From: Pseudomonas brassicae
GTDB taxonomy: Bacteria > Pseudomonadota > Gammaproteobacteria > Pseudomonadales > Pseudomonadaceae
Length of the DNA stretch: 40,993 nt
Direction of reading: 5' to 3'
Assembly: GCF_010671725.1 (NCBI RefSeq)
Contig: NZ_JAAHBU010000040.1
Location: forward strand, 1 to 40,993
Numbering within the stretch: the stretch's first letter is position 1; every line of letters starts with the position of its first letter. Both the position numbers and the translations under genes were made by a program. A model generated the notes under the pieces. The model did not search any database, had not been told where the DNA came from, and worked only from the letters and a program-made list of their open reading frames with translations. This document shows positions 1-8,430 of this stretch, piece by piece.

Positions 1-2735
1 TGCACGCGCTGGTGACCAGCGGCGAGCTGGACCGTGCCTTGGGCGCCGGCGAGTTGTGTGCCCAGGTGGCCGCTGCGGCCCAGGCGGCCAGCAACGAAGA
101 CGAGCTGGCGCGCAACCTGCGCCGCCAGCGCACGCGCCAGCAGGTGCGCATCATCTGGCGTGACCTGACCCGTCAGGCCGACCTGGTACAGACCTGTCGC
201 GACCTGTCCGACCTGGCCGACGCGTCCATCGACCAGGCCTACCAATGGCTCTACCCGCGCCTGTGCGCGCAGTTCGGCACCCCCACCGGGCACCGCAGCG
301 GCCTGCCCCAGCACATGGTGGTGCTGGGCATGGGCAAGCTGGGCGCGGTGGAGCTGAACCTGTCGTCGGACATCGACCTGATCTTCGCCTACCCCGAGGG
401 CGGCGAGACCGTGGGCGTGAAGCGCCCACTGGACAACCAGGAGTTCTTCACCCGGCTGGGTCAGCGCCTGATCAAGGCACTCGACCCGATCACCGTCGAC
501 GGCTTCGTGTTTCGCGTCGACATGCGCCTGCGCCCTTACGGCTCGGCCGGCGCGCTGGTGCTCAGCTTCAATGCACTGGAGCAGTACTACCAGGACCAGG
601 GCCGCGACTGGGAACGCTACGCCATGATCAAGGCGCGGGTGGTGGCTGGTGACCAACTGGCCGGTGCGCAACTGCAGGAGATGCTGCGCCCGTTCGTGTA
701 CCGCCGTTACCTGGACTTCTCGGCCATCGAGGCGCTGCGCACTATGAAGCAGCTGATCCAGCAGGAGGTGCGGCGCAAGGGCATGGCCGAGAACATCAAG
801 CTGGGTGCCGGCGGCATCCGCGAAGTGGAATTCATCGCTCAGGCGTTCCAGCTGATCCACGGCGGGCGCGACCTGAGCCTGCAGCAGCGGCCACTGCTCA
901 AGGTGCTGGCGACCCTCGAAGGCCAGGGCTACCTGCCACCGGCAGTGATTGCCGAATTGCGTGAGGGCTACGAGTTCCTGCGCTACACGGAACACGCGAT
1001 CCAGGCCATCGCCGACCGCCAGACCCAGATGCTGCCCGACGGCGAGCTGGACCGTGCGCGCATCGCCTTCATGCTCGGCTTCGACCACTGGGACAGCTTC
1101 CATGCGCAACTGATGCACTGGCGCGGGCGTATCGACTGGCACTTCCGCCAGGTGATCGCCGACCCCGACGAAGACGAGGGCGAGGAGGGCGAAGTGGTGG
1201 TCGGTGGCGAGTGGCTGCCGCTGTGGGAGGAGGCCCAGGATGAAGAAGCCGCCTGTCGCCAGTTGACCGACGCGGGCTTCGCCGATGCCGGCAAGGCCCT
1301 CAAGCAGCTCGCCGGCCTACGCGCCAGCCCGCAGTTGCGCGCCATGCAGCGCCTCGGCCGCGAACGCCTGGATGCCTTTATTCCGCGCCTGCTGGCCCAG
1401 GCGGTCGAGCATGCCGACCCGGACCTGGTGCTGGAGCGCGTGCTGCCGCTGGTCGAGGCCGTGGCGCGCCGTTCCGCCTACCTGGTGCTGCTGACCGAAA
1501 ACCCCGGTGCGTTGCGCCGCCTGTTGACCCTGTGCGCGGCCAGCCCGTGGATTGCGGCGCAGATCACGCGTTTCCCGCTGCTGCTCGACGAGTTGCTCAA
1601 CGAAGGCCGGCTGTTCAGCCCGCCACAGGCGCCAGAACTGGCCGCCGAGCTGCGCGAGCGGCTGACGCGTATCCCCGAGGACGATCTGGAGCAGCAGATG
1701 GAGGCGCTGCGCCACTTCAAACTGGCCCACAGCCTGCGCGTGGCCGCCTCGGAAATTGCCGGCAGCCTGCCCCTGATGAAGGTCAGCGACTACCTGACCT
1801 GGCTGGCTGAAGCCATCCTCAACCAGGTGCTGGCCCTGGCCTGGCGCCAGACCGTGGCGCGCCATGGCCAGCCCAAACGCAGCGATGGCAGCCTGTGCGA
1901 CCCGGGCTTCATCATCGTCGGCTACGGCAAGGTCGGCGGTATCGAGCTGGGGCATGGCTCGGACCTGGACCTGGTGTTCATCCACGACGGCGACCCGCAG
2001 GCCGAGACCGACGGCGCCAAGCCGATCGACAGTGCGCAGTTCTTCACCCGCCTGGGCCAGCGCATCATTCACCTGCTGACCACCCAGACCAACTCCGGCC
2101 AGCTGTATGACGTGGACATGCGCCTGCGCCCGTCCGGAGCGTCGGGGCTGCTGGTGAGTTCGCTGGGCGCCTTCGAGCGCTACCAGCAGAACGAAGCCTG
2201 GACCTGGGAGCACCAGGCGCTGGTGCGCGCGCGCGTGCTGGTGGGCTGCGCGCAGGTAGGGGCAGCGTTCGAGGGGGTGCGTGCGCAGGTGCTGGGCCAG
2301 GCCCGCGACCTGGACAAGCTGCGCGCCGAGGTCAGCGAGATGCGCGCCAAGATGCGCGACAACCTGGGCACCCGGGCGACCCAGGCCGGGCTTGGCGCGA
2401 ATGCCTACGACAGCGGCGTGGCCTTCGATATCAAGCAGGATGCCGGTGGTATCGTCGATATTGAATTTATGGTGCAATACGCCGCCCTGGCCTGGTCGCA
2501 CGAGCACCCGGTGCTGCTGCGTTATACCGACAATATCCGCATCCTCGAAGGGCTGGAGGCGGTCGGCCTGATGCCGGCCAGCGATGCGGTATTGTTACGC
2601 GAAGTGTACAAGGCGTTCCGCTCCGCAGCGCACCGCCAGGCCCTACAGAAACAGGCCGGGGTGATCGATGCCGGGCAGTTTGTCGTCGAGCGCCGCGAGG
2701 TGCGGCGTATCTGGGCGCAACTGGGGCTGAGCTGA
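1..2735 (+). CDS. glnE: Bifunctional glutamine synthetase adenylyltransferase/adenylyl-removing enzyme (5' end outside window)
   Basis: GlnE adenylylates and deadenylylates glutamine synthetase in the cytoplasm in response to PII, tuning nitrogen assimilation. The frame is open from base 3 with no start of its own, and about 910 residues are visible. Full-length pseudomonad GlnE is about 980 residues, so roughly 70 N-terminal residues lie upstream. Two nucleotidyltransferase domains are plain: the N-terminal adenylyl-removing one (GMGKLG and SSDIDLIF near visible residues 106-125) and the C-terminal adenylyltransferase one (GYGKVGG and GSDLDLVF near 634-656). Each is followed by a helical domain. 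The GTG at 12 is only an internal valine. The stop is followed by an 11-bp tandem repeat (GCGCTGAATAY, about 2740-2761). In P. aeruginosa ilvE lies between glnE and waaF; here only 175 bp separate them. Confidence 0.96.
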   Translation, partial: HALVTSGELDRALGAGELCAQVAAAAQAASNEDELARNLRRQRTRQQVRIIWRDLTRQADLVQTCRDLSDLADASIDQAYQWLYPRLCAQFGTPTGHRSGLPQHMVVLGMGKLGAVELNLSSDIDLIFAYPEGGETVGVKRPLDNQEFFTRLGQRLIKALDPITVDGFVFRVDMRLRPYGSAGALVLSFNALEQYYQDQGRDWERYAMIKARVVAGDQLAGAQLQEMLRPFVYRRYLDFSAIEALRTMKQLIQQEVRRKGMAENIKLGAGGIREVEFIAQAFQLIHGGRDLSLQQRPLLKVLATLEGQGYLPPAVIAELREGYEFLRYTEHAIQAIADRQTQMLPDGELDRARIAFMLGFDHWDSFHAQLMHWRGRIDWHFRQVIADPDEDEGEEGEVVVGGEWLPLWEEAQDEEAACRQLTDAGFADAGKALKQLAGLRASPQLRAMQRLGRERLDAFIPRLLAQAVEHADPDLVLERVLPLVEAVARRSAYLVLLTENPGALRRLLTLCAASPWIAAQITRFPLLLDELLNEGRLFSPPQAPELAAELRERLTRIPEDDLEQQMEALRHFKLAHSLRVAASEIAGSLPLMKVSDYLTWLAEAILNQVLALAWRQTVARHGQPKRSDGSLCDPGFIIVGYGKVGGIELGHGSDLDLVFIHDGDPQAETDGAKPIDSAQFFTRLGQRIIHLLTTQTNSGQLYDVDMRLRPSGASGLLVSSLGAFERYQQNEAWTWEHQALVRARVLVGCAQVGAAFEGVRAQVLGQARDLDKLRAEVSEMRAKMRDNLGTRATQAGLGANAYDSGVAFDIKQDAGGIVDIEFMVQYAALAWSHEHPVLLRYTDNIRILEGLEAVGLMPASDAVLLREVYKAFRSAAHRQALQKQAGVIDAGQFVVERREVRRIWAQLGLS

Positions 2736-2843
2736 ACCGGCGCTGAATACGCGCTGAATATCGACCAGGCGATACCACGGCAGGAGGCCGGCCACGACCA
2801 CAGCCTACACTGAGTGGCGTACACTGGTCGGACCACGCCTGAT

Positions 2844-2849
2844 TATAAA
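2844..2849 (+). promoter_or_regulatory. Possible -10 element of the waa operon
   Basis: TATAAA lies 61 bp before the waaF start, in the only sizeable non-coding gap ahead of the LPS operon. No convincing TTGACA-like -35 box is seen 16-18 bp upstream, so this is a weak assignment based mainly on position. Confidence 0.25.
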
Positions 2850-2852
2850 GAA

Positions 2853-2890
2853 GGGAGGCCAGGCTGTTGGCAAACAGGCTGCAGCCTCCC
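2853..2890 (+). other. Hairpin in the waaF leader
   Basis: GGGAGGC (2853-2859) pairs with GCCTCCC (2884-2890). Inside it, CAGGCTGTT pairs with AACAGGCTG with one mismatch and a small bulge. No T-run follows, so it is not a classical terminator. It ends 20 bp before the waaF ATG and could affect leader folding, ribosome access or RNA stability. Confidence 0.5.
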
Positions 2891-2910
2891 TGATCGTTTC
2901 TGGATAAAGC

Positions 2911-3960
2911 ATGAGAATTTTGATCATTGGGCCCAGTTGGGTGGGCGACATGGTAATGGCACAGACGCTGTTCCATGTGCTGAAGCAGCGTCACCCCACG
3001 TGCGTGATCGATGTGCTGGCCCCCGAGTGGAGTCGCCCGATCCTCGAGCGCATGCCCGAAGTGCGCCAGGCCTTGAGCTTTCCGCTCGGCCACGGCGCGC
3101 TGGAACTGGCCACGCGGCGGCGCATCGGCAAGTCGCTGGCCGGCCAGTACGACCAGGCGATCCTGCTGCCCAACTCGCTCAAGTCGGCGCTGGTGCCGTT
3201 CTTTGCCGGCATCCCCCAGCGTACCGGCTGGCGTGGCGAGCTGCGCTATGGCCTGCTCAACGATGTGCGCAAGCTCGACAAGGCGCGCTACCCACTGATG
3301 ATCGAACGCTTCATGGCGCTGGGCTATCCGGCCGGTGCCGCGCTGCCCAAGCCGTACCCGCGGCCGAGCCTGCAGATCGAAGCCGGCAGCCGCGACGCTG
3401 CGCTGGCCAAGTTCGGCCTGAGCCTGGACCGCCCGGTATTGGCCCTGTGCCCCGGCGCCGAGTTCGGCGAAGCCAAGCGCTGGCCGTCGGAGCATTACGC
3501 CAAGGTCGCCGAGATCAAGATCCGCGAAGGCTGGCAGGTGTGGCTGTTCGGCTCGAAGAACGACCATGCGGTCGGCGAGTCGATCCGCGAGCGCCTGATC
3601 CCGGGCCTGCGTGAAGAGTCGGTAAACCTCAGTGGCGAGACGTCGCTGGCCGAAGCCATCGACCTGCTGTCGTGCAGCGACGCGGTGGTGTCCAACGATT
3701 CGGGGCTGATGCACGTGGCGGCTGCGCTGAACCGCCCGCTGGTGGCGGTGTATGGTTCGACCTCGCCGGGCTTCACGCCGCCGCTGGCCGAGCAGGTCGA
3801 GGTCGTGCGTCTGGGGCTGGAGTGCAGCCCGTGTTTTGACCGCACCTGCCGTTTCGGCCACTACAATTGCCTGCGCCAGCTGGAGCCCGAGGCCGTTGCC
3901 TCGGCGTTGCAGCGGCTCAACGGTCCGTCGCTGGTCGACGTCACGGTCGAGGTCGATTAA
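2911..3960 (+). CDS. waaF: ADP-heptose:LPS heptosyltransferase II
   Basis: WaaF adds the second L-glycero-D-manno-heptose to the LPS inner core on the cytoplasmic face of the inner membrane. The 349-residue product has the usual GT9 (GT-B) length. It opens with MRILIIGPSWVGDMVMAQ, a hallmark of the family. The C-terminal nucleotide-sugar lobe has SNDSGLMHVAAAL and the loop AVYGSTSPGFTPP near residues 265-295, followed by a Cys-rich stretch (CSPCFDRTCRFGHYNC) also common in WaaF. It is the first gene of a tightly packed operon with waaC, waaG, waaP and further kinase genes. The ATG at 2911 directly precedes the conserved N-terminus; its Shine-Dalgarno (around GGATAAA) is weak. Confidence 0.96.
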   Translation: MRILIIGPSWVGDMVMAQTLFHVLKQRHPTCVIDVLAPEWSRPILERMPEVRQALSFPLGHGALELATRRRIGKSLAGQYDQAILLPNSLKSALVPFFAGIPQRTGWRGELRYGLLNDVRKLDKARYPLMIERFMALGYPAGAALPKPYPRPSLQIEAGSRDAALAKFGLSLDRPVLALCPGAEFGEAKRWPSEHYAKVAEIKIREGWQVWLFGSKNDHAVGESIRERLIPGLREESVNLSGETSLAEAIDLLSCSDAVVSNDSGLMHVAAALNRPLVAVYGSTSPGFTPPLAEQVEVVRLGLECSPCFDRTCRFGHYNCLRQLEPEAVASALQRLNGPSLVDVTVEVD

Positions 3961-3961
3961 G

Positions 3962-5020
3962 TTGCGGGTACTGCTGATCAAGACCTCCTCGCTGGGGGAT
4001 GTCATCCATGCGCTGCCGGCCTTGACCGACGCGGCCCATGCCATTCCCGGCATCCGCTTCGACTGGGTGGTTGAGGAAGGCTTTGCCGAGATCCCCACCT
4101 GGCACCCGGCCGTCGACCGGGTAATCCCCGTGGCCATCCGGCGCTGGCGCAAGAACCTCTGGCAGACGCTCAGCAATGGCGAGTGGCGCCAGTTCAAGAA
4201 GCGCCTGCGCGAACGCCAGTACGACCTGGTGATCGACGCCCAGGGCCTGGTCAAGAGCGCCTGGCTGACCCGCTACGTCAAGGCACCGGTGGCCGGGCTG
4301 GACCGTTATTCGGCGCGCGAAGGGCTGGCCAGCCGTTTCTATGACCGACGCCTGTCGGTGGCCCGTGCGCAACATGCGGTGGAGCGGGTGCGCCAGCTGT
4401 TCGCCCTGGCCCTGGGCTACGACCTGCCGTCGGGGTTGGGCGACTACGGGCTGGACCGCTCGCGGCTGGAAGAAATACCCGCCATGCCCTACGTGGTGTT
4501 CCTGCATGGCACCACCTGGGACACCAAGCACTGGCCCGAGGTGTACTGGCGCCAGTTGGCCGAGCGCCTGGGGCGCAGCGGCCTGCATATCTGCCTGCCA
4601 TGGGGCAACCCGGCCGAGAAGGCCCGCGCCGAACGTATTGCCCAGGGCCTGAAGAATGCCCAGGTACTGCCCAGGCTGAACCTGGCGGGGGTGGCGCGGG
4701 TGCTGGCCGCCGCCAAGGCCTGCGTGGCCGTGGACACCGGCCTGGGGCACCTGGCGGCGGCACTCGATGTGCCGACCCTGTCGCTGTTCGGCCCGACCAA
4801 CCCGGGCCTGACTGGAGCCTACGGCAAGTCGCAGGTGCACCTGGGCAGCGATTTCCCGTGCGCCCCGTGCCTGCAGAAGAAATGCACCTACAAGCCGAGC
4901 GCCGAAGACCAGCGCCGGTTCGATCTAAAACGCGAGTGGCCGCTGTGCTTCACTCGCCTGAATCCCGAGCGTGTGGCGAGCCAGTTGAGCGCGTTGCTGC
5001 GGGCTGAGGACGTTCGTTGA
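3962..5020 (+). CDS. waaC: ADP-heptose:LPS heptosyltransferase I
   Basis: WaaC transfers the first heptose onto Kdo2-lipid A. The start is the TTG at 3962, one base after the waaF stop, with GAGG at 3949-3952 as ribosome binding site. This gives MRVLLIKTSSLGDVIHALPA, the canonical WaaC N-terminus, with Asp13 at the position of the proposed catalytic base. Starts further upstream in the same frame would add residues that only shadow waaF. The 352-residue length fits the family. The C-terminal ADP-heptose region shows AVDTGLGHLAAALDVP and FGPTNPGLTG. Translation is probably coupled to waaF, and the TGA overlaps the waaG ATG. Confidence 0.95.
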   Translation: MRVLLIKTSSLGDVIHALPALTDAAHAIPGIRFDWVVEEGFAEIPTWHPAVDRVIPVAIRRWRKNLWQTLSNGEWRQFKKRLRERQYDLVIDAQGLVKSAWLTRYVKAPVAGLDRYSAREGLASRFYDRRLSVARAQHAVERVRQLFALALGYDLPSGLGDYGLDRSRLEEIPAMPYVVFLHGTTWDTKHWPEVYWRQLAERLGRSGLHICLPWGNPAEKARAERIAQGLKNAQVLPRLNLAGVARVLAAAKACVAVDTGLGHLAAALDVPTLSLFGPTNPGLTGAYGKSQVHLGSDFPCAPCLQKKCTYKPSAEDQRRFDLKREWPLCFTRLNPERVASQLSALLRAEDVR

Positions 5021-6144
5021 TGCAACTGGCCTTTGTGCTCTACAAGTATTTCCCCTTCGGCGGCCTGCAGCGTGACTTCATGCGCATCGCCCTGGAGTGC
5101 CAGCGCCGTGGGCACCAGATCCGCGTGTACACGCTGATCTGGGAGGGCGAGGTGCCCGCGGGCTTCGAAGTGCTGGTGGCGCCGGTCAAGGCGCTGTTCA
5201 ACCATCGGCGCAACGAGAAGCTCACCGCCTGGATGGAGGCGGACCTGGCCAGGCGCCCGGTCGATCGCCTGATCGGCTTCAACAAGATGCCGGGGCTGGA
5301 CGTGTACTACGCCGCCGATGGCTGCTTCGAAGACAAGGCGCAGAACCTGCGCCACTCGCTGTACCGGCGCTGGGGCCGCTACCGGCACTTTGCCGAGTAT
5401 GAGCGGGCGGTGTTTGCACGCGATGCCAAGACCGAGATCCTGATGATCTCCGAAGTCCAGCAGCCGCTGTTCGTCAAACACTATGACACCCCGGCCGAGC
5501 GCTTCCACCTGCTGCCACCGGGCATCAGCCAGGATCGCCGAGCACCGGACAATGCCGCCCAGATCCGTGCCGAATTTCGCCGCGAGTTCAACCTGGCAGA
5601 CGATGAGCGCCTGCTGGTGCAGATTGGTTCGGGGTTCAAGACCAAGGGCGTGGACCGCAGCCTCAAGGCCCTGGCGGCCTTGCCTGCGAGCCTGCGCAAG
5701 CGCACCCGGCTGATGGTGATCGGCCAGGACGACCCCAAGGTGTTCCAGCTGCAAAGCGCAGCCCTGGGGCTGGGCGAACAGGTGCAGTTCCTCAAGGGGC
5801 GCAGCGATATCCCGCGTTTCCTGCTCGGGGCTGACCTGCTGATCCATCCGGCGTACAACGAGAACACCGGTACGGTGCTGCTCGAAGCCGTGGTGGCCGG
5901 GCTGCCGGTGCTGGTCTCGGCCGTGTGCGGCTACGCCCATTACATTGCCGAGGCGGATGCTGGCCTGGTACTCGATGAGCCGTTCGAGCAAGAGCAGCTC
6001 AATCGCTACCTGCAACGCATGCTCGAAGACGACGCGGCGCGTGCCGACTGGAGCCGTAACGGCCTGGCCTTCGCAGACAGCGCCGACCTCTACAGCATGC
6101 CGCAGCATGCGGCTGACGTGATCCTGGCGCAGGAGCGCGCATGA
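5020..6144 (+). CDS. waaG: LPS core glycosyltransferase family 4
   Basis: WaaG adds a hexose or hexosamine to heptose II (galactosamine in studied pseudomonads, glucose in E. coli), starting the outer core. I chose the ATG at 5020, which overlaps the waaC TGA (TGATG); the TTG one codon upstream is less likely. The 374-residue product begins MQLAFVLYKYFPFGGLQRDF, whose GGLQ segment is the typical GT-B donor-side loop. The GT4 signature E-x7-E appears as ENTGTVLLE near residues 285-293, after HPAYN. GSGFKTKGVDRSL near 205 is the usual phosphate-contacting GFxxKG region. No signal peptide or membrane helix is seen; the enzyme should be peripheral at the inner membrane. Confidence 0.95.
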   Translation: MQLAFVLYKYFPFGGLQRDFMRIALECQRRGHQIRVYTLIWEGEVPAGFEVLVAPVKALFNHRRNEKLTAWMEADLARRPVDRLIGFNKMPGLDVYYAADGCFEDKAQNLRHSLYRRWGRYRHFAEYERAVFARDAKTEILMISEVQQPLFVKHYDTPAERFHLLPPGISQDRRAPDNAAQIRAEFRREFNLADDERLLVQIGSGFKTKGVDRSLKALAALPASLRKRTRLMVIGQDDPKVFQLQSAALGLGEQVQFLKGRSDIPRFLLGADLLIHPAYNENTGTVLLEAVVAGLPVLVSAVCGYAHYIAEADAGLVLDEPFEQEQLNRYLQRMLEDDAARADWSRNGLAFADSADLYSMPQHAADVILAQERA

Positions 6145-6947
6145 AACTGATACTGGCAGAACCCTTCAAGCGCCTGTGGGCCGGGCGCGACGCCTTCGAG
6201 GCCGTCGAAGCCCTGCAAGGCGAGGTGTACCGCGAGCTGGAAGGCCGACGTACGCTGCGCACCGAGGTCGACGGCAACGGCTATTTCGTCAAGATCCACC
6301 GTGGCATCGGGTGGGGCGAGATCTTCAAGAACCTGCTCACCGCCAAGCTGCCGGTGCTCGGTGCCGGCCAGGAATGGCGGGCGATCAAGCGCCTGCACGA
6401 GGTCGGCGTGCCGACCATGACCGCCGTGGCCTACGGCGAGCGCGGCAGCAACCCGGCAACCCAGCACTCGTTCATCGTCACCGAGGAACTGGCGCCCACC
6501 GTCAGCCTCGAAGACTTCAGCCTCGACTGGGTCAAGCAGCCGCCGGCGCCGCGTCTCAAGCGTGCACTGATCGCCGAAGTGGCGCGCATGACCGGCATGA
6601 TGCACCGCGCCGGGGTCAACCATCGCGACTGCTACATCTGCCATTTCCTGCTGCACACCGAGCGGCCGGTAACCCCGGACGACTTCAGGCTGTCGGTGAT
6701 CGACCTGCACCGCGCGCAGACCCGCGCGACGATCTCGCGGCGCTGGCGCGACAAGGACCTGGCCGCGCTGTACTTCTCGGCGCTGGACATCGGCCTGACG
6801 CGTCGCGACAAGTTGCGTTTCCTGCGGGGCTACTTCCAGCAGCCACTGCGCCAGGTGCTGAGCGAGCACGCCACGCTGCTGCGCTGGCTGCAAGGCAAGG
6901 CCGACAAGCTCTACGCGCGTAAGCAACGGTATGGGGATGCGCTCTGA
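6141..6947 (+). CDS. waaP: LPS core heptose(I) kinase
   Basis: WaaP phosphorylates heptose I of the inner core, a modification needed for outer-membrane integrity and, in P. aeruginosa, for viability. The 268-residue length is that of pseudomonad WaaP. It folds like a protein kinase. HRDCYICHFLLH places the catalytic Asp at residue 163, and VIDLHRAQ near 195-202 supplies the metal-binding Asp. YFVKIHRG near 48-55 holds the ATP-binding Lys. Its ATG overlaps the waaG stop (ATGA), and its own TGA overlaps the next gene, so translation of the series is likely coupled. Confidence 0.96.
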   Translation: MKLILAEPFKRLWAGRDAFEAVEALQGEVYRELEGRRTLRTEVDGNGYFVKIHRGIGWGEIFKNLLTAKLPVLGAGQEWRAIKRLHEVGVPTMTAVAYGERGSNPATQHSFIVTEELAPTVSLEDFSLDWVKQPPAPRLKRALIAEVARMTGMMHRAGVNHRDCYICHFLLHTERPVTPDDFRLSVIDLHRAQTRATISRRWRDKDLAALYFSALDIGLTRRDKLRFLRGYFQQPLRQVLSEHATLLRWLQGKADKLYARKQRYGDAL

Positions 6948-7681
6948 TGGCGGGTTGGACACTGGAGCCTGCTTACCAGGCACTGGCGCAGGATTTTGGC
7001 AGCATCGAAGCAGTCTTTGCGCTCAAGGGCGAGCGCCTGACCCATGACCCGCTGAGCGAGGTGATCCGGGTCGAGCGCGACGGCGTGAATTACTACGTCA
7101 AGCGCTATACCGGCGCCGGCAAGGGCCTGCGCCGCTACCTGGGGCGCCCGCGGATCAAGGCCGAATGGCAGAACCTCAAGCAGTTCGCCAAATGGGGCAT
7201 CCCCACCGCCGAAGTGGTGGCGTGCGGCCTGCAACGGCGCGGCCTGACCTTTGGCCGCGGCGCGATGATCACCCGCGAGCTGCCGCGCACCGAAGACCTG
7301 TCGGCACTGGCCAAGCGCCGCGACGCACGCCTGGCCGACCGGCGTTGGGTCGACCATGTCAGCCAGCAGCTGGCGCGCCATACGCGCACGATGCATGACC
7401 ACCACTTCACCCACAACGACCTGAAGTGGCGCAACCTGCTGGTGGACGATCAGGGCACGCTGTTCTTCATCGACTGCCCGACCGGCGCCTTCTGGGTCAG
7501 CTTCATGCTGCGCTACCGCATTACCAAGGACCTGGCCTGCCTGGACAAGGTGGCCAAGTACCACCTGTCGGCCACCCAGCGCCTGCGTTTCTACCTGCAA
7601 TACCGTCGTCGCGAGCGCCTGAACGCGGCTGACAAGCGCCGCGTGCGGCATATCGTGACGTTTTTCGAGGGGCGTGAATGA
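6947..7681 (+). CDS. LPS kinase-like protein (WaaP-related; PA5008-type)
   Basis: A 244-residue kinase-fold protein of the WaaP/InaA family, probably acting on another core position. Visible elements are a nucleotide-binding Lys in NYYVKRYTG (Lys52), a catalytic loop HNDLKWRNLL (His156, Asp158, Asn163) and a metal-binding Asp in FFIDCPTG (Asp176), so it looks catalytically competent. The ATG overlaps the waaP stop (TGATG), and the gene ends in an ATGA overlap with the next. By position it corresponds to the gene after waaP in P. aeruginosa. Its exact substrate cannot be read from the sequence, so I give no symbol. Confidence 0.88.
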   Translation: MAGWTLEPAYQALAQDFGSIEAVFALKGERLTHDPLSEVIRVERDGVNYYVKRYTGAGKGLRRYLGRPRIKAEWQNLKQFAKWGIPTAEVVACGLQRRGLTFGRGAMITRELPRTEDLSALAKRRDARLADRRWVDHVSQQLARHTRTMHDHHFTHNDLKWRNLLVDDQGTLFFIDCPTGAFWVSFMLRYRITKDLACLDKVAKYHLSATQRLRFYLQYRRRERLNAADKRRVRHIVTFFEGRE

Positions 7682-8430
7682 GTGATTTCCTGGCCAGTGC
7701 CGAGACGGCACTGCTTGAGCGCCATGGCCTCAACGGGTTCGACCCGCTGTGGGCGCTGCAACTGGACGCGGTGGACGAGCCCAACACCGGGCGTGGTGGC
7801 TGGAGCAGCGTCTATCGCCTCGAACTGGAGGGCAAGGGCTTCTACCTCAAGCGTCAGAGCGACTATCTGACGCGCACCTTGCACAGCCCGTTCGGCGAGC
7901 CGACGTTCGCCCGTGAGTTTCGCAACATCAAGCGCTACCAGAAGCTGAACATCCCGGCGTTGCAGGCGGTGTTCTACGCCGAGCGCCGTGTCGATGGCGA
8001 GCGCCGCGCGATCCTGCTGACCCGTGCCCTGGATGACTGGAGCGACCTCGACCACCTGCTCGGCCACTGGCCGCAGCTGGCCCTGGAGCAGCGCCAGCAG
8101 ATCCTGCGCGCCTGCGGCGAACTGGCCCGCACGCTGCACACGGCGGGGCAGGTGCATGGCTGCTTCTACCCCAAGCACATCTTTCTGCGCGAGTGCCGCG
8201 AGGGCTGGCAGGCGCAGCTGATCGACCTGGAGAAGACACGGCCGCTGCTGTTTGGCCAACGTGACCGGCTCAAGGACCTGGAGCCCCTGCTGCGCCGTGC
8301 TGCGGCGTGGAGCGTGGGTGATGTGCGGCTGATGCTGGCGGCCTACCTGGAACAACCAGCCGACAGCGCGCTGGTGGACACCTGGCTGCAGCGCCTGCTG
8401 CACCGCCGTCGTGATAAAGAGGCTCGCTGA
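7678..8430 (+). CDS. InaA-family LPS kinase-like protein, probable pseudokinase or divergent kinase
   Basis: A 250-residue protein of the lipopolysaccharide kinase InaA family, third of four kinase-like genes in a row. The Lys of subdomain II is kept (FYLKRQ, Lys58), as is a late acidic motif LIDLEKTRP (Asp183). The catalytic loop reads VHGCFYPKHIFL at 159-170: the residue aligned with the catalytic Asp of WaaP (HRDCYICH) is Cys162. It may therefore be an inactive partner or use another residue. It overlaps its neighbours by 4 nt (ATGA) upstream and 1 nt (TGATG) downstream. By position it may match wapP of P. aeruginosa; this is inference. Confidence 0.85.
   Translation: MSDFLASAETALLERHGLNGFDPLWALQLDAVDEPNTGRGGWSSVYRLELEGKGFYLKRQSDYLTRTLHSPFGEPTFAREFRNIKRYQKLNIPALQAVFYAERRVDGERRAILLTRALDDWSDLDHLLGHWPQLALEQRQQILRACGELARTLHTAGQVHGCFYPKHIFLRECREGWQAQLIDLEKTRPLLFGQRDRLKDLEPLLRRAAAWSVGDVRLMLAAYLEQPADSALVDTWLQRLLHRRRDKEAR

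Noticed and set aside
2736..2910. Recent deletion of ilvE between glnE and waaF
   Set aside because: No ilvE remnant is seen, and direct glnE-waaF adjacency is what I recall for the P. putida group.
3752..3961. Upstream start for waaC inside waaF
   Set aside because: It would add about 70 residues that are only a shadow of waaF. The TTG at 3962 gives the exact conserved N-terminus.
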